Shown: piece by piece, positions 25,309 to 33,820 of the stretch
Numbering within the stretch: position 1 is the first letter of the stretch
How the letters are laid out: each line of letters starts with the position of its first letter
DNA from: Bacteroidales bacterium UBA3844
Lineage (GTDB): Bacteria > Bacteroidota > Bacteroidia > Bacteroidales > Paludibacteraceae
DNA: 64,000 nt
Direction of reading: 5' to 3'
Assembly (NCBI GenBank): GCA_002392915.1
Contig: DGHQ01000048.1
Location: 271 to 64,270, forward strand
Notes under the pieces: model-generated
The model's input: only the letters and a program-made list of their open reading frames with translations
What the model was told of the DNA's origin: nothing
Database searches by the model: none
Program-made: the position numbers and the translations under genes

Positions 25309-26844
25309 ATGGAACAATATTTTTATGTTATTTATCTGATTTCGTTTGCTATAATCTTTGGTATAGCATATTACCTGCTTAAGAATTACAATCAGGAAAG
25401 TGAACTGTATAAATTGTTTTCGAAAGATGACAGCTTGCGTGCTGTAATGGCGAATGATCCAAAACGTTTTCATATCAGCATCGTCTACCTGATGACATAT
25501 ATGACTCGTTCTGACGGGGATAAAGTCCAGCGTGATAAGTTGGAGATGATTGTCCGTTATATCCGTGAAGTTATACCTCAGACATATCATAAAGAGGCGA
25601 TAGAAGCTCTTAAATACCTTACAGACAGAGAGAAAGGTAGCGGAAAACATAGAAGAACAGAATCTTTGGTGGATGTGGATGAATTTATGCGAGGAAGGAA
25701 TTGTCTGAAAAAAGGCGACAATTCTTTCCATTACATACATGATCTTCACGGCAAAAGATTGGCTGAGGAGTTGGCTAAATATATGACCGAAGACGACCGT
25801 TTGTATGTGATGTACCTTCTGTATCTTCTTGCCGCTGCCGACAAATTGATCACCACCAATGGAAACAAGTCGGAGAAATACATGTTGGATAGAATTTGTG
25901 TGAAAGGCATGAAAATAGACAAAAACGAACTCGATAGCCTGATACACAATTTCGCCACTGGAACTGATCAAATATGGTACGACCAACATTTCATGAATAA
26001 AGAGATTTTCTATCCGGCGTCAAATGTGTTGGCTGATATATTTCGTATGGATATGTCTTCATTGTCGCTATTGGATAAGCAAGTCTCCAAGGTGTCTATG
26101 CTTGGATCGACACAAGTGGCTTTGCTTTTCGCTGGTGGATTGATGGGAGTTCTTCTTTGGATCTTTTTAAGTTTTGAGAGTGATTTGATGTGCGATCTCT
26201 ATCCAAGCTGGTTATTTATATTCGGAATTATATTTGTGATATTATTGTTTATAATCACATTATATTCCATTACTGAACTGGAATCTTCGTTGGTTCCTAT
26301 TATAAGAACAAAGATTGAGAATAGTTTGCAGAAGAGAGGTTTGATTATGACATCGATCCTTTCGTTGATTGTCGTTTTTTCTCTTTTGTGGGAAGTGTCG
26401 AACACATTGTTTTTGTATGGAAATGAGATATTCAGCAATGGAAAATCAATTGTGGTGACGGTGCCTGTGACGGATACATACACTACTACGACCCGTAGCA
26501 AGAATCATACAACCACACATTATCATGTGAGGTTTACTCCGGTTTCTTTTCGTGGCAAGAAGATAGAGTCAGAGGGCAAAAAGAATGTTTCATTCTTGAA
26601 TTCATTCTGTCTGCGTACGTTGCCATGGCTGTCTGGAATGAAACTGAAAGGTGTGGAAAACAGCAAGACGATGACTTCGTTGGAGGTCGGACGTTCCACA
26701 TATTATTCTGCAGATGGAAAAGACATACAGCTCTATTACAAAGTGGGATATTTTGGTTTGCTTTACTACGACAGCTATAGTTTGGTTGATCGAAAGGAAG
26801 ATGTGGCGACGGAATCTATGCCAAAGGAAAGTATATCAAACTGA
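25309..26844 (+). CDS. Membrane protein with TerB-like N-terminal domain
   Basis: About 511 residues from the ATG at 25309 (MEQYFYVIYLISFAIIFGIA), which gives an N-terminal membrane anchor. The cytoplasmic domain at about 40-240 has two-part TerB/DjlA-like features: MTYMTRSDGDKVQRDKLEMI and YLLAAADKLITTNGNKSEKY, with acidic/Gly metal-site-like loops. Three further membrane segments follow (about 265-345), then a beta-rich domain (VVTVPVTDTYTTTTRSKN) similar to the soluble domain of the protein at 17440. TerB-like domains are linked to stress and membrane complexes. A fragment of a duplicate C-terminus follows at 26850. Confidence 0.65.
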   Translation: MEQYFYVIYLISFAIIFGIAYYLLKNYNQESELYKLFSKDDSLRAVMANDPKRFHISIVYLMTYMTRSDGDKVQRDKLEMIVRYIREVIPQTYHKEAIEALKYLTDREKGSGKHRRTESLVDVDEFMRGRNCLKKGDNSFHYIHDLHGKRLAEELAKYMTEDDRLYVMYLLYLLAAADKLITTNGNKSEKYMLDRICVKGMKIDKNELDSLIHNFATGTDQIWYDQHFMNKEIFYPASNVLADIFRMDMSSLSLLDKQVSKVSMLGSTQVALLFAGGLMGVLLWIFLSFESDLMCDLYPSWLFIFGIIFVILLFIITLYSITELESSLVPIIRTKIENSLQKRGLIMTSILSLIVVFSLLWEVSNTLFLYGNEIFSNGKSIVVTVPVTDTYTTTTRSKNHTTTHYHVRFTPVSFRGKKIESEGKKNVSFLNSFCLRTLPWLSGMKLKGVENSKTMTSLEVGRSTYYSADGKDIQLYYKVGYFGLLYYDSYSLVDRKEDVATESMPKESISN

Positions 26845-26849
26845 ATTTT

Positions 26850-26948
26850 GTGGTGGGATATTTTGGCTTGGTCTTCCATGATACGTATCAAATTATGGAT
26901 CATAATGATGATGAGAATATTGTGGTTGATTCTGAGTCTGATCAATAA
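26850..26948 (+). pseudogene. Fragment: duplicated C-terminus of the TerB-like gene
   Basis: Reading VVGYFGLVFHDTYQIMDHND and on to a stop at 26946-26948, it parallels KVGYFGLLYYDSYSLVDRKE at the end of the preceding gene. No start or upstream part remains. It is the relic of a tandem paralogue. Confidence 0.65.
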
Positions 26949-27017
26949 TTTAGAAGTATTTTTTCCTGCTTCGTCATTTTTTTAACTAATTTTGAAGCAT
27001 TCTAAAAAAGGGACTAA

Positions 27018-29057
27018 ATGATAAATTTTAACAAAATGCGAAAGACTGCAATAGTTGGAATGCTGTTGGCGACAGCACCGTCTGCTTTAATGGCGTCGGA
27101 AATAGATACTATTGATATTCGTGTCGTGCTTGACCGTTCTGGTGATGCCTATGTCCAGGAGCGTTGGAAAGTCGACGTGGATAATAGCAATACCGAATGG
27201 TATCTCTCGATGAAGAATTTCGGAAACATGGTGATTTCCGATTTCAAGGTGTTCGACAATGATCAGAAATACTATTTTTCTGATGACACTCCATGGAATG
27301 TAGACCGTTCGAGAGACGAGAAAGCTGGAAAATGTGGCGTCCATAATCTGGAAGGAAATGATTGTGAACTGTGCTGGGGCGTGGGGTCGTCCGGACCACA
27401 TTGCTGGACAGCTGAGTATAAAATCAACGGATTTGTCAAGAGATTTGAAGACGGATGTGGCTTCAACCACTGTTTTGTCAACCATGACATGTCGTCTGGT
27501 CCAAAATTCACACGCACCGTCATCTCAATGGCAGACTCTACCCCACTCTCTGCAGAAAACGCTCGCATCTGGGCATTCCGTTACAACGGCACCTGCAAAT
27601 TCGTGGATGGCATGGTGGTGGCTGAAAACATTGAGCCATTGACCACAGATAATTCTATGGTTGTGATGTGTCTTTTCCCGAAAGATGCTTTCCTATCGTC
27701 CAACGTGGTGAACGATACAATCGGCACTATGAAGTGGAGGGCTCTTGAAGGCAGTGATTATCTGGAAAACTACACTGAGGAAGATTATGCCAATGGCAAT
27801 AATGTGCTATGGAAAAACAATGAAGACCAAGATCTCACATTCTTGGATATACTTTTGATTATTGGAATTTTTATAGTTGGAGCAGTGGCTTGTTTTATCG
27901 GCTACGGTTTGTTTTATCTTCTTATTTGTGCTGTATTATATTATGGAAGTGGTCTGCTTTGGAATGTGGTCAGTTTGCGCCCGTTGCGCATATATCTCCG
28001 TCGAAAAAAATTAATGGATGGAGCCCAGAGCGAATACTTTAGAGCTGTTCCGCTGAATGGCAATCTGAACAGAGCTTTCCATATTCTCGACGACAACAAC
28101 TACAAGATTCTTCCTAAAGACAAGGACGATTTGTATGCGGCCTATTTGGTCAGACTTATGTGCTACAAGGCTATATCCATTACGTCTACCATAGAAAAAG
28201 GTAAGACAGTTAACCGTATGAAGATCGCAAGTGGTTTTGATTGGAATAAAGTGAAAGATGAGAATAAGGCGGATCTGAAATGCATGAAACTGATGTATAG
28301 GATTCTTAAAAATGCGTCAGGAGAGAATCTTATTCTTGAAAAAGGCGAATTGAGAACTTATCTGAACAAAAACAAAAGTGATGCAAAAAGTTTGCTGAAG
28401 GCTGTAGAAAAGGAGAATAAGAGTGAGTGTACTCCGCAAGAGTATCAGGAAGTTGTAGGATTGAAGAATTATTTGAATGATTTCTTGGAATTAAGCAGAC
28501 GTGGGGTCAAGGATGTGAAACCGTTGGATGAAAGTGGAGAAAGGGCATCAGAGTCGATCCTTCCTGTCGAAACCGGTTATCAGAAAGATTATTCTTATTC
28601 AGACAACGGTGATAAATCATTGCTTGCAGAGAATATAGATAAAGAAGACAATTCAATTCCTGAGATTGAAAACTCATCAGTTCCGGCTAATTATCATAAA
28701 GATACGACCCGTGTAGACGCGAGTGATGCCAAAGAAAAGAGGATGTTAGACGAGTATGAGATGAAGATGTTGGACGAGTATATTGTGTTCGCTACCCTAT
28801 TTGGTATGGCAGATCAAGTGATAGAAGATTTGAAGGAATATTGTCCGGATTATTTCGCTGTATCGTTGTTAGGATCACAACTTATAGATGAGTCAGGACA
28901 TGTGGTGAGCGATTTCAATTCGTATACAGGAATTTCAAGTGTCAGCCACAGTTTCTCATCACATTCATCGTCTTCAAGTTCTGGAAGAGGCGGACATTCG
29001 TCGTTTGGCGGCGGCGGTGGACACTCCGGTGGTGGTGGCGGTGGTGGCGGCCGTTAA
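27018..29057 (+). CDS. DUF2207-like membrane protein with Gly-rich tail
   Basis: A 679-residue protein. A signal peptide (ends ALMA) precedes a periplasmic beta domain at about 30-260 (IDTIDIRVVLDRSGDAYVQE ... WKVDVDN), the pattern of the DUF2207 (YciQ) family. Two membrane helices lie at about 275-315 (DILLIIGIFIVGAVACFIGY), followed by a large cytoplasmic part. The end is a low-complexity Ser/His then Gly-rich stretch (SSFGGGGGHSGGGGGG), also typical of DUF2207 proteins. AGGG is placed 7 nt before the ATG at 27018. Function unknown; it may form a unit with the TerB-like gene upstream. Confidence 0.8.
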   Translation: MINFNKMRKTAIVGMLLATAPSALMASEIDTIDIRVVLDRSGDAYVQERWKVDVDNSNTEWYLSMKNFGNMVISDFKVFDNDQKYYFSDDTPWNVDRSRDEKAGKCGVHNLEGNDCELCWGVGSSGPHCWTAEYKINGFVKRFEDGCGFNHCFVNHDMSSGPKFTRTVISMADSTPLSAENARIWAFRYNGTCKFVDGMVVAENIEPLTTDNSMVVMCLFPKDAFLSSNVVNDTIGTMKWRALEGSDYLENYTEEDYANGNNVLWKNNEDQDLTFLDILLIIGIFIVGAVACFIGYGLFYLLICAVLYYGSGLLWNVVSLRPLRIYLRRKKLMDGAQSEYFRAVPLNGNLNRAFHILDDNNYKILPKDKDDLYAAYLVRLMCYKAISITSTIEKGKTVNRMKIASGFDWNKVKDENKADLKCMKLMYRILKNASGENLILEKGELRTYLNKNKSDAKSLLKAVEKENKSECTPQEYQEVVGLKNYLNDFLELSRRGVKDVKPLDESGERASESILPVETGYQKDYSYSDNGDKSLLAENIDKEDNSIPEIENSSVPANYHKDTTRVDASDAKEKRMLDEYEMKMLDEYIVFATLFGMADQVIEDLKEYCPDYFAVSLLGSQLIDESGHVVSDFNSYTGISSVSHSFSSHSSSSSSGRGGHSSFGGGGGHSGGGGGGGGR

Positions 29058-29088
29058 ACAATTATAAATTCGAAATTTAAATTATTGT

Positions 29089-29116
29089 AGAGACGTGACA
29101 TTGTTGCGTCTCTTTG
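29089..29116 (+). terminator. Probable terminator after the DUF2207-like gene
   Basis: AGAGACG (29089-29095) pairs with CGTCTCT (29107-29113), followed by TTTG. The 7-bp stem with a short T-tract lies 32 nt after the stop. Confidence 0.6.
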
Positions 29117-29560
29117 CTATTTAAATAATTAACGTGAATTCGAGACGAAATTAATAAATAGTAGAAAAATGGTAGTTGGAGTGTCATAAATGAGGATTGT
29201 TAAGGGCGGAACGCCCTAACCCCTCACCACGTGCGAGCCGTAAGGCGAGCACATAAAATTTAATAAAACCACAGAGACACAAGGTTTACGGAGAAAGGCT
29301 TTGCCTTTTTTTGAGAAAAAGAGGTGAAAATTCAATCAGAAAGTGGAAAATGATTTGCAGATTACAATTTGTCGAACTCACGTTAATTAAGCTATAGAAA
29401 TGCATGGAAACGTCGCATTGCGGTGTCTATTTTATTTTGTTTAACATACATCATGAAAATATTCATCAATAATTTTGTTTGAATAAATCATTTTTTTCTA
29501 TATTCGCAATGAAAATATAAATAATAGGGTTCGGGCATTTGTGCCCATAAATTTAATCTT
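29117..29560. other. Intergenic region with several hairpins
   Basis: The gap before the tandem lipoproteins contains no gene. It holds AGGGCG-gaa-CGCCCT (29203-29217), GTGC/GCAC with inner GCC-GTAA-GGC (29231-29252), and AAAGGC-ttt-GCCTTT followed by T4 (29294-29312). The 20-mer GAGGATTGTTAAGGGCGGAA at about 29192 recurs at 32544-32563. A stretch at 29270-29290 (ACCACAGAGACACAAGG) resembles CACAGAG-type words often seen as dispersed repeats. It is probably a graveyard of small repeats. Confidence 0.55.
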
Positions 29561-30091
29561 ATGCGGAAAAAAATTTTATTTTTCGGTTTGGTTGCAATAA
29601 CCGCATTCAATTTCATGTCGTGTGACGACGAGGATGAAAACAGCAACACAACAAACAACGGAAGTGGAACCACTACATCCAATTTGTCGGCAGAATTCAT
29701 CAGTGCCAGTGATTGTCAAGGATCTCCTTTTGATGATGAGACTCGTGCAGACGACCATAACAATGGTCCAAGAATCGTATACAAGTATGATTCAAGCAAG
29801 GGAGAAATGGCTCTGAATCTAGAGAATGCAGTGATGAATTGTGCTGCCAAGCCTAAGATGGACATTACGTTCAGTGGTGATACGATCATCTTCACTCCTT
29901 ACGATGCAGATACGTCTGAAATTAAAGCAGATTGTGTGTGCCTTTATAATCTGACATCAAAGGTAAAAGGTGTAGAATCTAAGGTTTATTACATCCGTCC
30001 TTCTTATCTTCGTAATGAAGAAGACATCAAAGTACTTGAACTATCTCAGAAAGAAGAAGGTGAGGCTTTTTTTTCGTGGGATGCATTTTAA
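29561..30091 (+). CDS. Lipoprotein, tandem paralogue 1
   Basis: A 176-residue lipoprotein: signal MRKKILFFGLVAITAFNFMS, then lipobox Cys21, followed by an acidic DDEDEN and a Ser/Thr/Asn/Gly-rich linker. The folded part runs from NLSAEFISASDCQG to the end, with conserved CAAKPKMDITFSGDTIIF and TSKVKGVESKVYYIRP. It is about 70% identical by eye to the next gene. A third, broken copy follows. No known family; a cell-surface location is likely because acidic residues follow the lipidated Cys. Confidence 0.65.
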   Translation: MRKKILFFGLVAITAFNFMSCDDEDENSNTTNNGSGTTTSNLSAEFISASDCQGSPFDDETRADDHNNGPRIVYKYDSSKGEMALNLENAVMNCAAKPKMDITFSGDTIIFTPYDADTSEIKADCVCLYNLTSKVKGVESKVYYIRPSYLRNEEDIKVLELSQKEEGEAFFSWDAF

Positions 30092-30112
30092 TTATCAAAA
30101 AATAGAATTACT

Positions 30113-30655
30113 ATGAAAAAGACATTATTATTCTGCGGCATTTTTGCAATAACCGCATTCAATTTCATGTCGTGTGACGACGAGGATGATAACAATAATA
30201 GTAACTCATCAGACAATGGAGGAGCAACAACATCCAATTTGTCGGCTGAATTTATCAGTGCCAGTGATTGTCAAGGTTCTCCTTATGGAGATGGGACACG
30301 TGCAGATGGAGCAGAAGAACAGATAAGAATACCATTCATTGCATACAAGTATGATTCCAGCAAGGGAGAAGTGGAGTTGAATCTTGAGAATGCTACATTG
30401 AACTGTGCAGCTAAGCCTAAGATGGACATTACGTTTAGTGGTGATACGATCATCTTCAAGGCTTTTAATTCAGATACATCAGGTGCTATGGCAAGATGTT
30501 TTTGTCTATTCAATATGACATCAAAAGTAAAGGGTGTTGAGTCGAAGGTTTATTATATCCGTCCAGAAAAATTGACTGATGCAGAAGATCTTCAAGTTCT
30601 AGAACTTTCTCAAAAGGACGAAGATGTCGTTTATTTCAAGAATATAGGAGATTAA
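30113..30655 (+). CDS. Lipoprotein, tandem paralogue 2
   Basis: A 180-residue paralogue of the preceding lipoprotein, starting 22 nt after its stop. Lipobox FMSC is followed by DDEDDNNNNSNSS. The body shares SAEFISASDCQGSP, CAAKPKMDITFSGDTIIF and the YYIRPEKLTDAED end block. Differences cluster in the linker and in the middle loop. The pair arose by recent tandem duplication. Function unknown. Confidence 0.65.
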   Translation: MKKTLLFCGIFAITAFNFMSCDDEDDNNNSNSSDNGGATTSNLSAEFISASDCQGSPYGDGTRADGAEEQIRIPFIAYKYDSSKGEVELNLENATLNCAAKPKMDITFSGDTIIFKAFNSDTSGAMARCFCLFNMTSKVKGVESKVYYIRPEKLTDAEDLQVLELSQKDEDVVYFKNIGD

Positions 30656-30692
30656 AATAAAAGAAAACTCTACGAAAGAATGATAGATTTTG

Positions 30693-30833
30693 ACATCAAA
30701 GGTGAAGGGTGTAGAGTCGAAGGTATATTACATCCGTCCTGAAAAATTGACTGATGCGGAAGATGTTCAGGTATTGGAACTTTCACAGAAAGAAGAAGGT
30801 GTGGTTTATTTCCAGAATCTTTATGGATTTTAA
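30693..30833 (+). pseudogene. Remnant of a third lipoprotein paralogue
   Basis: The frame reads TSKVKGVESKVYYIRPEKLT and on to FQNLYGF and stop, matching the last 46 residues of the two upstream lipoproteins. There is no start codon or N-terminal part. Confidence 0.8.
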
Positions 30834-30846
30834 ATTCTGTCAAATG

Positions 30847-31096
30847 AGTGTAATATAGAGGCTCCAAAATTGGTAAGTGTAAAACCGCAATACGAAGAAT
30901 TTGGTCTAGTGATAGAAGGTTCTACATTAAGAAGGTACTCGGAGCTCCATCAGTTGATGTCAGTAAGAGTGATCTTGAACTTCAAGAGCTAGACGGCGAC
31001 TATAGAGAAGGTTATATTTTCTATGTCAAGCAGACGAATGGAGAGTGTATGAGTGAGGCTGTGAAATTGGTTGTCGTTTATTTGGATATCTCTTAA
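30847..31096 (+). pseudogene. Decayed exported-protein fragment
   Basis: One frame reads ECNIEAPKLVSVKPQYEEFG, then a frameshift near 30925 leads to KVLGAPSVDVSKSDLELQEL and a stop at 31094-31096 after VVVYLDIS. The pieces look like one Ig-like beta domain of a surface protein. It has no start and at least one frameshift. Confidence 0.5.
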
Positions 31097-31123
31097 TTTA
31101 GCTTTAGGAATAAAAAATCTCAT

Positions 31124-31154
31124 AGCCGGATTACGCATGTAGTCCGGCTTTTTT
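31124..31154 (+). terminator. Intrinsic terminator
   Basis: AGCCGGA (31124-31130) pairs with TCCGGCT (31143-31149), followed by T6. It ends the lipoprotein/pseudogene region. Confidence 0.85.
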
Positions 31155-31230
31155 AGTTTTTATTGCTGACTAAAACTTGTCTGACAAACAAATAATTGAA
31201 AATGTTGGATGATAAATTAAATAGAAGAAT

Positions 31231-31238
31231 TATCTTTG
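31231..31238 (+). promoter_or_regulatory. Candidate -7 box for the DUF2851 gene
   Basis: TATCTTTG matches TAnnTTTG, 33 nt upstream of the ATG at 31271. A GTTGG at 31204-31208 is near the -33 distance. Pattern only. Confidence 0.35.
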
Positions 31239-31270
31239 CATAAAATCAAAATTAACGAGTGTTAATAAAT

Positions 31271-32530
31271 ATGAAGGAAGAGGTATTACAGTACATTTGG
31301 AAGCATAGGCTTTATAAGGAACCGCTCGTCACTACGGATGGGGATTCCGTCGAAATAATCAATCCTGGTATGCATAATCAGTCGGCTGGTCCGGATTTTT
31401 TCAATGCGACAGTCAGGATCGACCGTCTCACATGGGTGGGCAATGTTGAGCTTCATGTCAAATCTTCAGATTGGATGAGGCATAACCACGATGCGGATGG
31501 CAGATACGACAATGTTATCCTTCATGTGGTGGCGGAAGCGGATGAGGCTATATTGCGTAAGAATGGAGAACGTATTCCGACGGTGGTGCTTAGGATATCG
31601 GACAAAGCCTCTAAAATAGCTCAGGATATCGCGTCGTCGCCTGCAGATATAAAATGCTCCCAATATTGGAAGACGGAATTTATATCAGATATTCGTTTGA
31701 GATTCAGTGCGTTATTGTTTGAGCGGATGAAGCGACGTGCGGATGTTCTGCTTCAAAATATCAAGAATCTGAATACGACGTGGGATGAGATGCTTTATAT
31801 TCTCATCTGCCGGACGATGGGAGGAAATGTCAACCAACAGCCGTTTGAAACTCTCGCCCAACGTGTACCGCTCGATATAATCGGAAAAAAAGCGGATGAG
31901 GAGTACAAGATAGAAGCCCTACTCTATGGAGCCGCAGGAATGCTTGATGACGGAGATGATGATTACGTTGAACGTCTGCGTCTGTTTTATAAATCCGCGT
32001 CGGCAACTTTCGATATCAAAAGAATGAACGGCACGGAGTGGAGATACAGCAAGATGCGTCCGCCGTCGTTCCCAACTATCCGAATATCACAGATTTCTCA
32101 ACTTCTCTTCCGTCGCCTTAGAATGTTCACGCATATTATCGACTGTTGTGACATTGAAGATATAAAGAAGATGTTTGATGTGGAGGTCTCTGATTATTGG
32201 CTCACTCATTACAAATTTGGAAAAGAGAGCAAGGCGAGAAATAAAGAAATTGGTACTGAGATGCAGAATGCGTTGATAATCAATGCTGTCGCACCTGTTG
32301 TCTTTGCATATGGAGTGCAGACTAATGATAATCGAAAGAAAGAATGGGCGATAGAGATTTTGGAGACGGTGCCAGCGGAAATCAACAATATAACTAAATC
32401 ATGGGCGGAACTTGGCATTGATGTGAGAGATGCGTCGGAGAGTCAGGCATTGATAGAGTTAAGGAAAAACTATTGCGATAAAAGCAACTGTCTGAGATGT
32501 CCGATTTGCCATAAAATAATGAAATACTGA
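31271..32530 (+). CDS. DUF2851 family protein
   Basis: About 419 residues, cytoplasmic. The N-terminal third has the DUF2851 signature: LQYIWKHRLYKE, INPGMHNQSAGPDFFNATVR, GNVELHVKSSDWMRHNHDAD, YDNVILHVV. These conserved Asp/Glu/Lys positions (PDF-N-A, GNVE-H-K) look like a PD-(D/E)XK-type nuclease core. The C-terminus ends in a Cys-rich CDKSNCLRCPICHKIMKY, a probable zinc site. ATG 31271 is favoured over the in-frame GTG at 31259. The family is widespread in Bacteroidota with no proven function. Confidence 0.85.
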   Translation: MKEEVLQYIWKHRLYKEPLVTTDGDSVEIINPGMHNQSAGPDFFNATVRIDRLTWVGNVELHVKSSDWMRHNHDADGRYDNVILHVVAEADEAILRKNGERIPTVVLRISDKASKIAQDIASSPADIKCSQYWKTEFISDIRLRFSALLFERMKRRADVLLQNIKNLNTTWDEMLYILICRTMGGNVNQQPFETLAQRVPLDIIGKKADEEYKIEALLYGAAGMLDDGDDDYVERLRLFYKSASATFDIKRMNGTEWRYSKMRPPSFPTIRISQISQLLFRRLRMFTHIIDCCDIEDIKKMFDVEVSDYWLTHYKFGKESKARNKEIGTEMQNALIINAVAPVVFAYGVQTNDNRKKEWAIEILETVPAEINNITKSWAELGIDVRDASESQALIELRKNYCDKSNCLRCPICHKIMKY

Positions 32531-32543
32531 CGAAGTCTTATAA

Positions 32544-32563
32544 GAGGATTGTTAAGGGCGGAA
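32544..32563 (+). repeat. 20-bp dispersed repeat copy
   Basis: GAGGATTGTTAAGGGCGGAA is identical to the copy at about 29192-29211. A weaker relative occurs at 36319-36340. At 29203 the repeat is completed into a hairpin; here the second arm is lost. Confidence 0.6.
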
Positions 32564-32673
32564 TGAGTTATATATGTTCCATTTCTCTTTTTGTAATATC
32601 AGTCATAATTTGGTACAGATTCCCCAAAATATTAAGATTTACTTAAAAATACTATTAAAGATTTAATTTATAT

Positions 32674-33123
32674 ATGTATATATTAAAAGAACAATTGAAT
32701 GAATCTTTGAGATTAAGTCTCGTGGATTATTGCTATGATATAATTGGTTGTATTCACAGCACTTATAAGGAATTGTCTCCTGGTTTGCCAGAAGCTGTAT
32801 TTCAAGAGTCGTTACTTATGGCTCTGCATGATGCAGGTTATACAGATGCAGTGCGGGAGTATCATCATTTTCCTCGATTTAGAGGGAAAACATTATCCTG
32901 TCATATCCAACTTGACATTATGGTACCTAAAAAGGGGCGAAATATTGTGATTGAATGTAAGTCTATTATGAAAATTGGAGATAAAGAACGTATCCAATTA
33001 TACGGATATCTTCGTGCTACGGAGTTTCCAATTGGTATTTTAGTGAATTTTGGATCGTTTCCTAAAGCTGAGATTGAGAGGTATTATTATGATAGCAAAA
33101 GTAATGTTATAAAAGCTTTTTGA
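32674..33123 (+). CDS. GxxExxY family protein, PD-(D/E)XK-like
   Basis: A 149-residue protein with the family signature SPGLPEAVFQESL, giving G37-x-x-E40-x-x-F43 (Phe for Tyr). A nuclease-like core follows: QLD81 in SCHIQLDIMVP and E94-C-K96 in NIVIECKSI, then IGDKERIQLYGYLRATEFPI and ILVNFGSF. This arrangement resembles PD-(D/E)XK nucleases. The family is uncharacterised. Twenty-eight nt after the stop begins a tandem ~235-bp structured element (33151-33652), an association worth testing. Upstream is a gene-poor stretch, so the gene plus element may move as one unit. Confidence 0.85.
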   Translation: MYILKEQLNESLRLSLVDYCYDIIGCIHSTYKELSPGLPEAVFQESLLMALHDAGYTDAVREYHHFPRFRGKTLSCHIQLDIMVPKKGRNIVIECKSIMKIGDKERIQLYGYLRATEFPIGILVNFGSFPKAEIERYYYDSKSNVIKAF

Positions 33124-33150
33124 TAATTAATCTCATTTGAATTTATTAAA

Positions 33151-33652
33151 AAAAACAGAAAACAAACCTTGTACCAAGGTGTAGGGAAAAAGAGGAAAAC
33201 TGCATAACGCAGAAAACGTAAACATGGAAAACATTTCTCATTTAAGTTTTCGCTGTTAGGGCGTTTTCAACACAATAGGGAGTTGTGTGTTTTCCAAGCG
33301 TCTGTATTCAGACGGTATTTTCTGTTTTTACGAAATGATTTTTTTAGGAATGAATCCTGATAATTATCTTTTGATATTTTATGAGAAACAGAAAACAAAC
33401 CTTGTACCAAGGTGTATGGAAAAAAGTGGAAAACTGCATAACGCAGAAAACGTAAAAGAGGAAAGCAATACTCATAGTTTTCTTTTTTTTAGTTTTCTCC
33501 GTTAGGTCGTTTTCAACATAATAGAGAGTTGTGTGTTTTCCAAGCGTCTGTATTCAGACGGTGTTTTCTGTTTGTACGAAATGAATTTTAGGAATGAATC
33601 CTTATAATTAATCTTTTGATATCTTATGAGAAAAACGGAAAACAAACCTTTT
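33151..33652 (+). repeat. Tandem structured element (two full copies, start of a third) next to the GxxExxY gene
   Basis: Copies begin near 33155, 33388 and 33635 (CCTT of the first side hairpin at 33167, 33400, 33647). Each left half carries four GAAAA(C) blocks and each right half four (G)TTTTC blocks, in mirrored order, so they pair as a nested ladder: CAGAAAA/TTTTCTG, GGAAAAC/GTTTTCC, GAAAACG/CGTTTTC, GAAAAC/GTTTTC. Side hairpins lie between rungs: CCTTG-tac-CAAGG, CTGC-ataac-GCAG, ACACAA/TTGTGT and CGTCTG-tatt-CAGACG. The second copy keeps pairing by G-U where it differs. A short ORF at 33287 is an artefact. Confidence 0.8.
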
Positions 33653-33791
33653 TTTAGATGCTAAATGAGTCCATATATTAAACAAATCTAAACAGCATCT
33701 TAAATTACGGAAGTTCAATAAAATTTTGAATTTATGTTTAAAAACAAATTTAATAGAATGGCAAACCGATTTTATATTAAATTGTTTTCAC

Positions 33792-33799
33792 TATATTTG
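33792..33799 (+). promoter_or_regulatory. Candidate -7 box for the glycosyltransferase operon
   Basis: TATATTTG matches TAnnTTTG, 22 nt before the ATG at 33821. No strong -33 TTTG was seen. Confidence 0.4.
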
Positions 33800-33820
33800 C
33801 AATAGAAATAGGTAAATAAA

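Noticed and set aside
33287..33505. 72-aa ORF inside the ladder repeat
   Set aside because: It spans the junction of two repeat copies, has no protein-like composition, and the structure explains the sequence.
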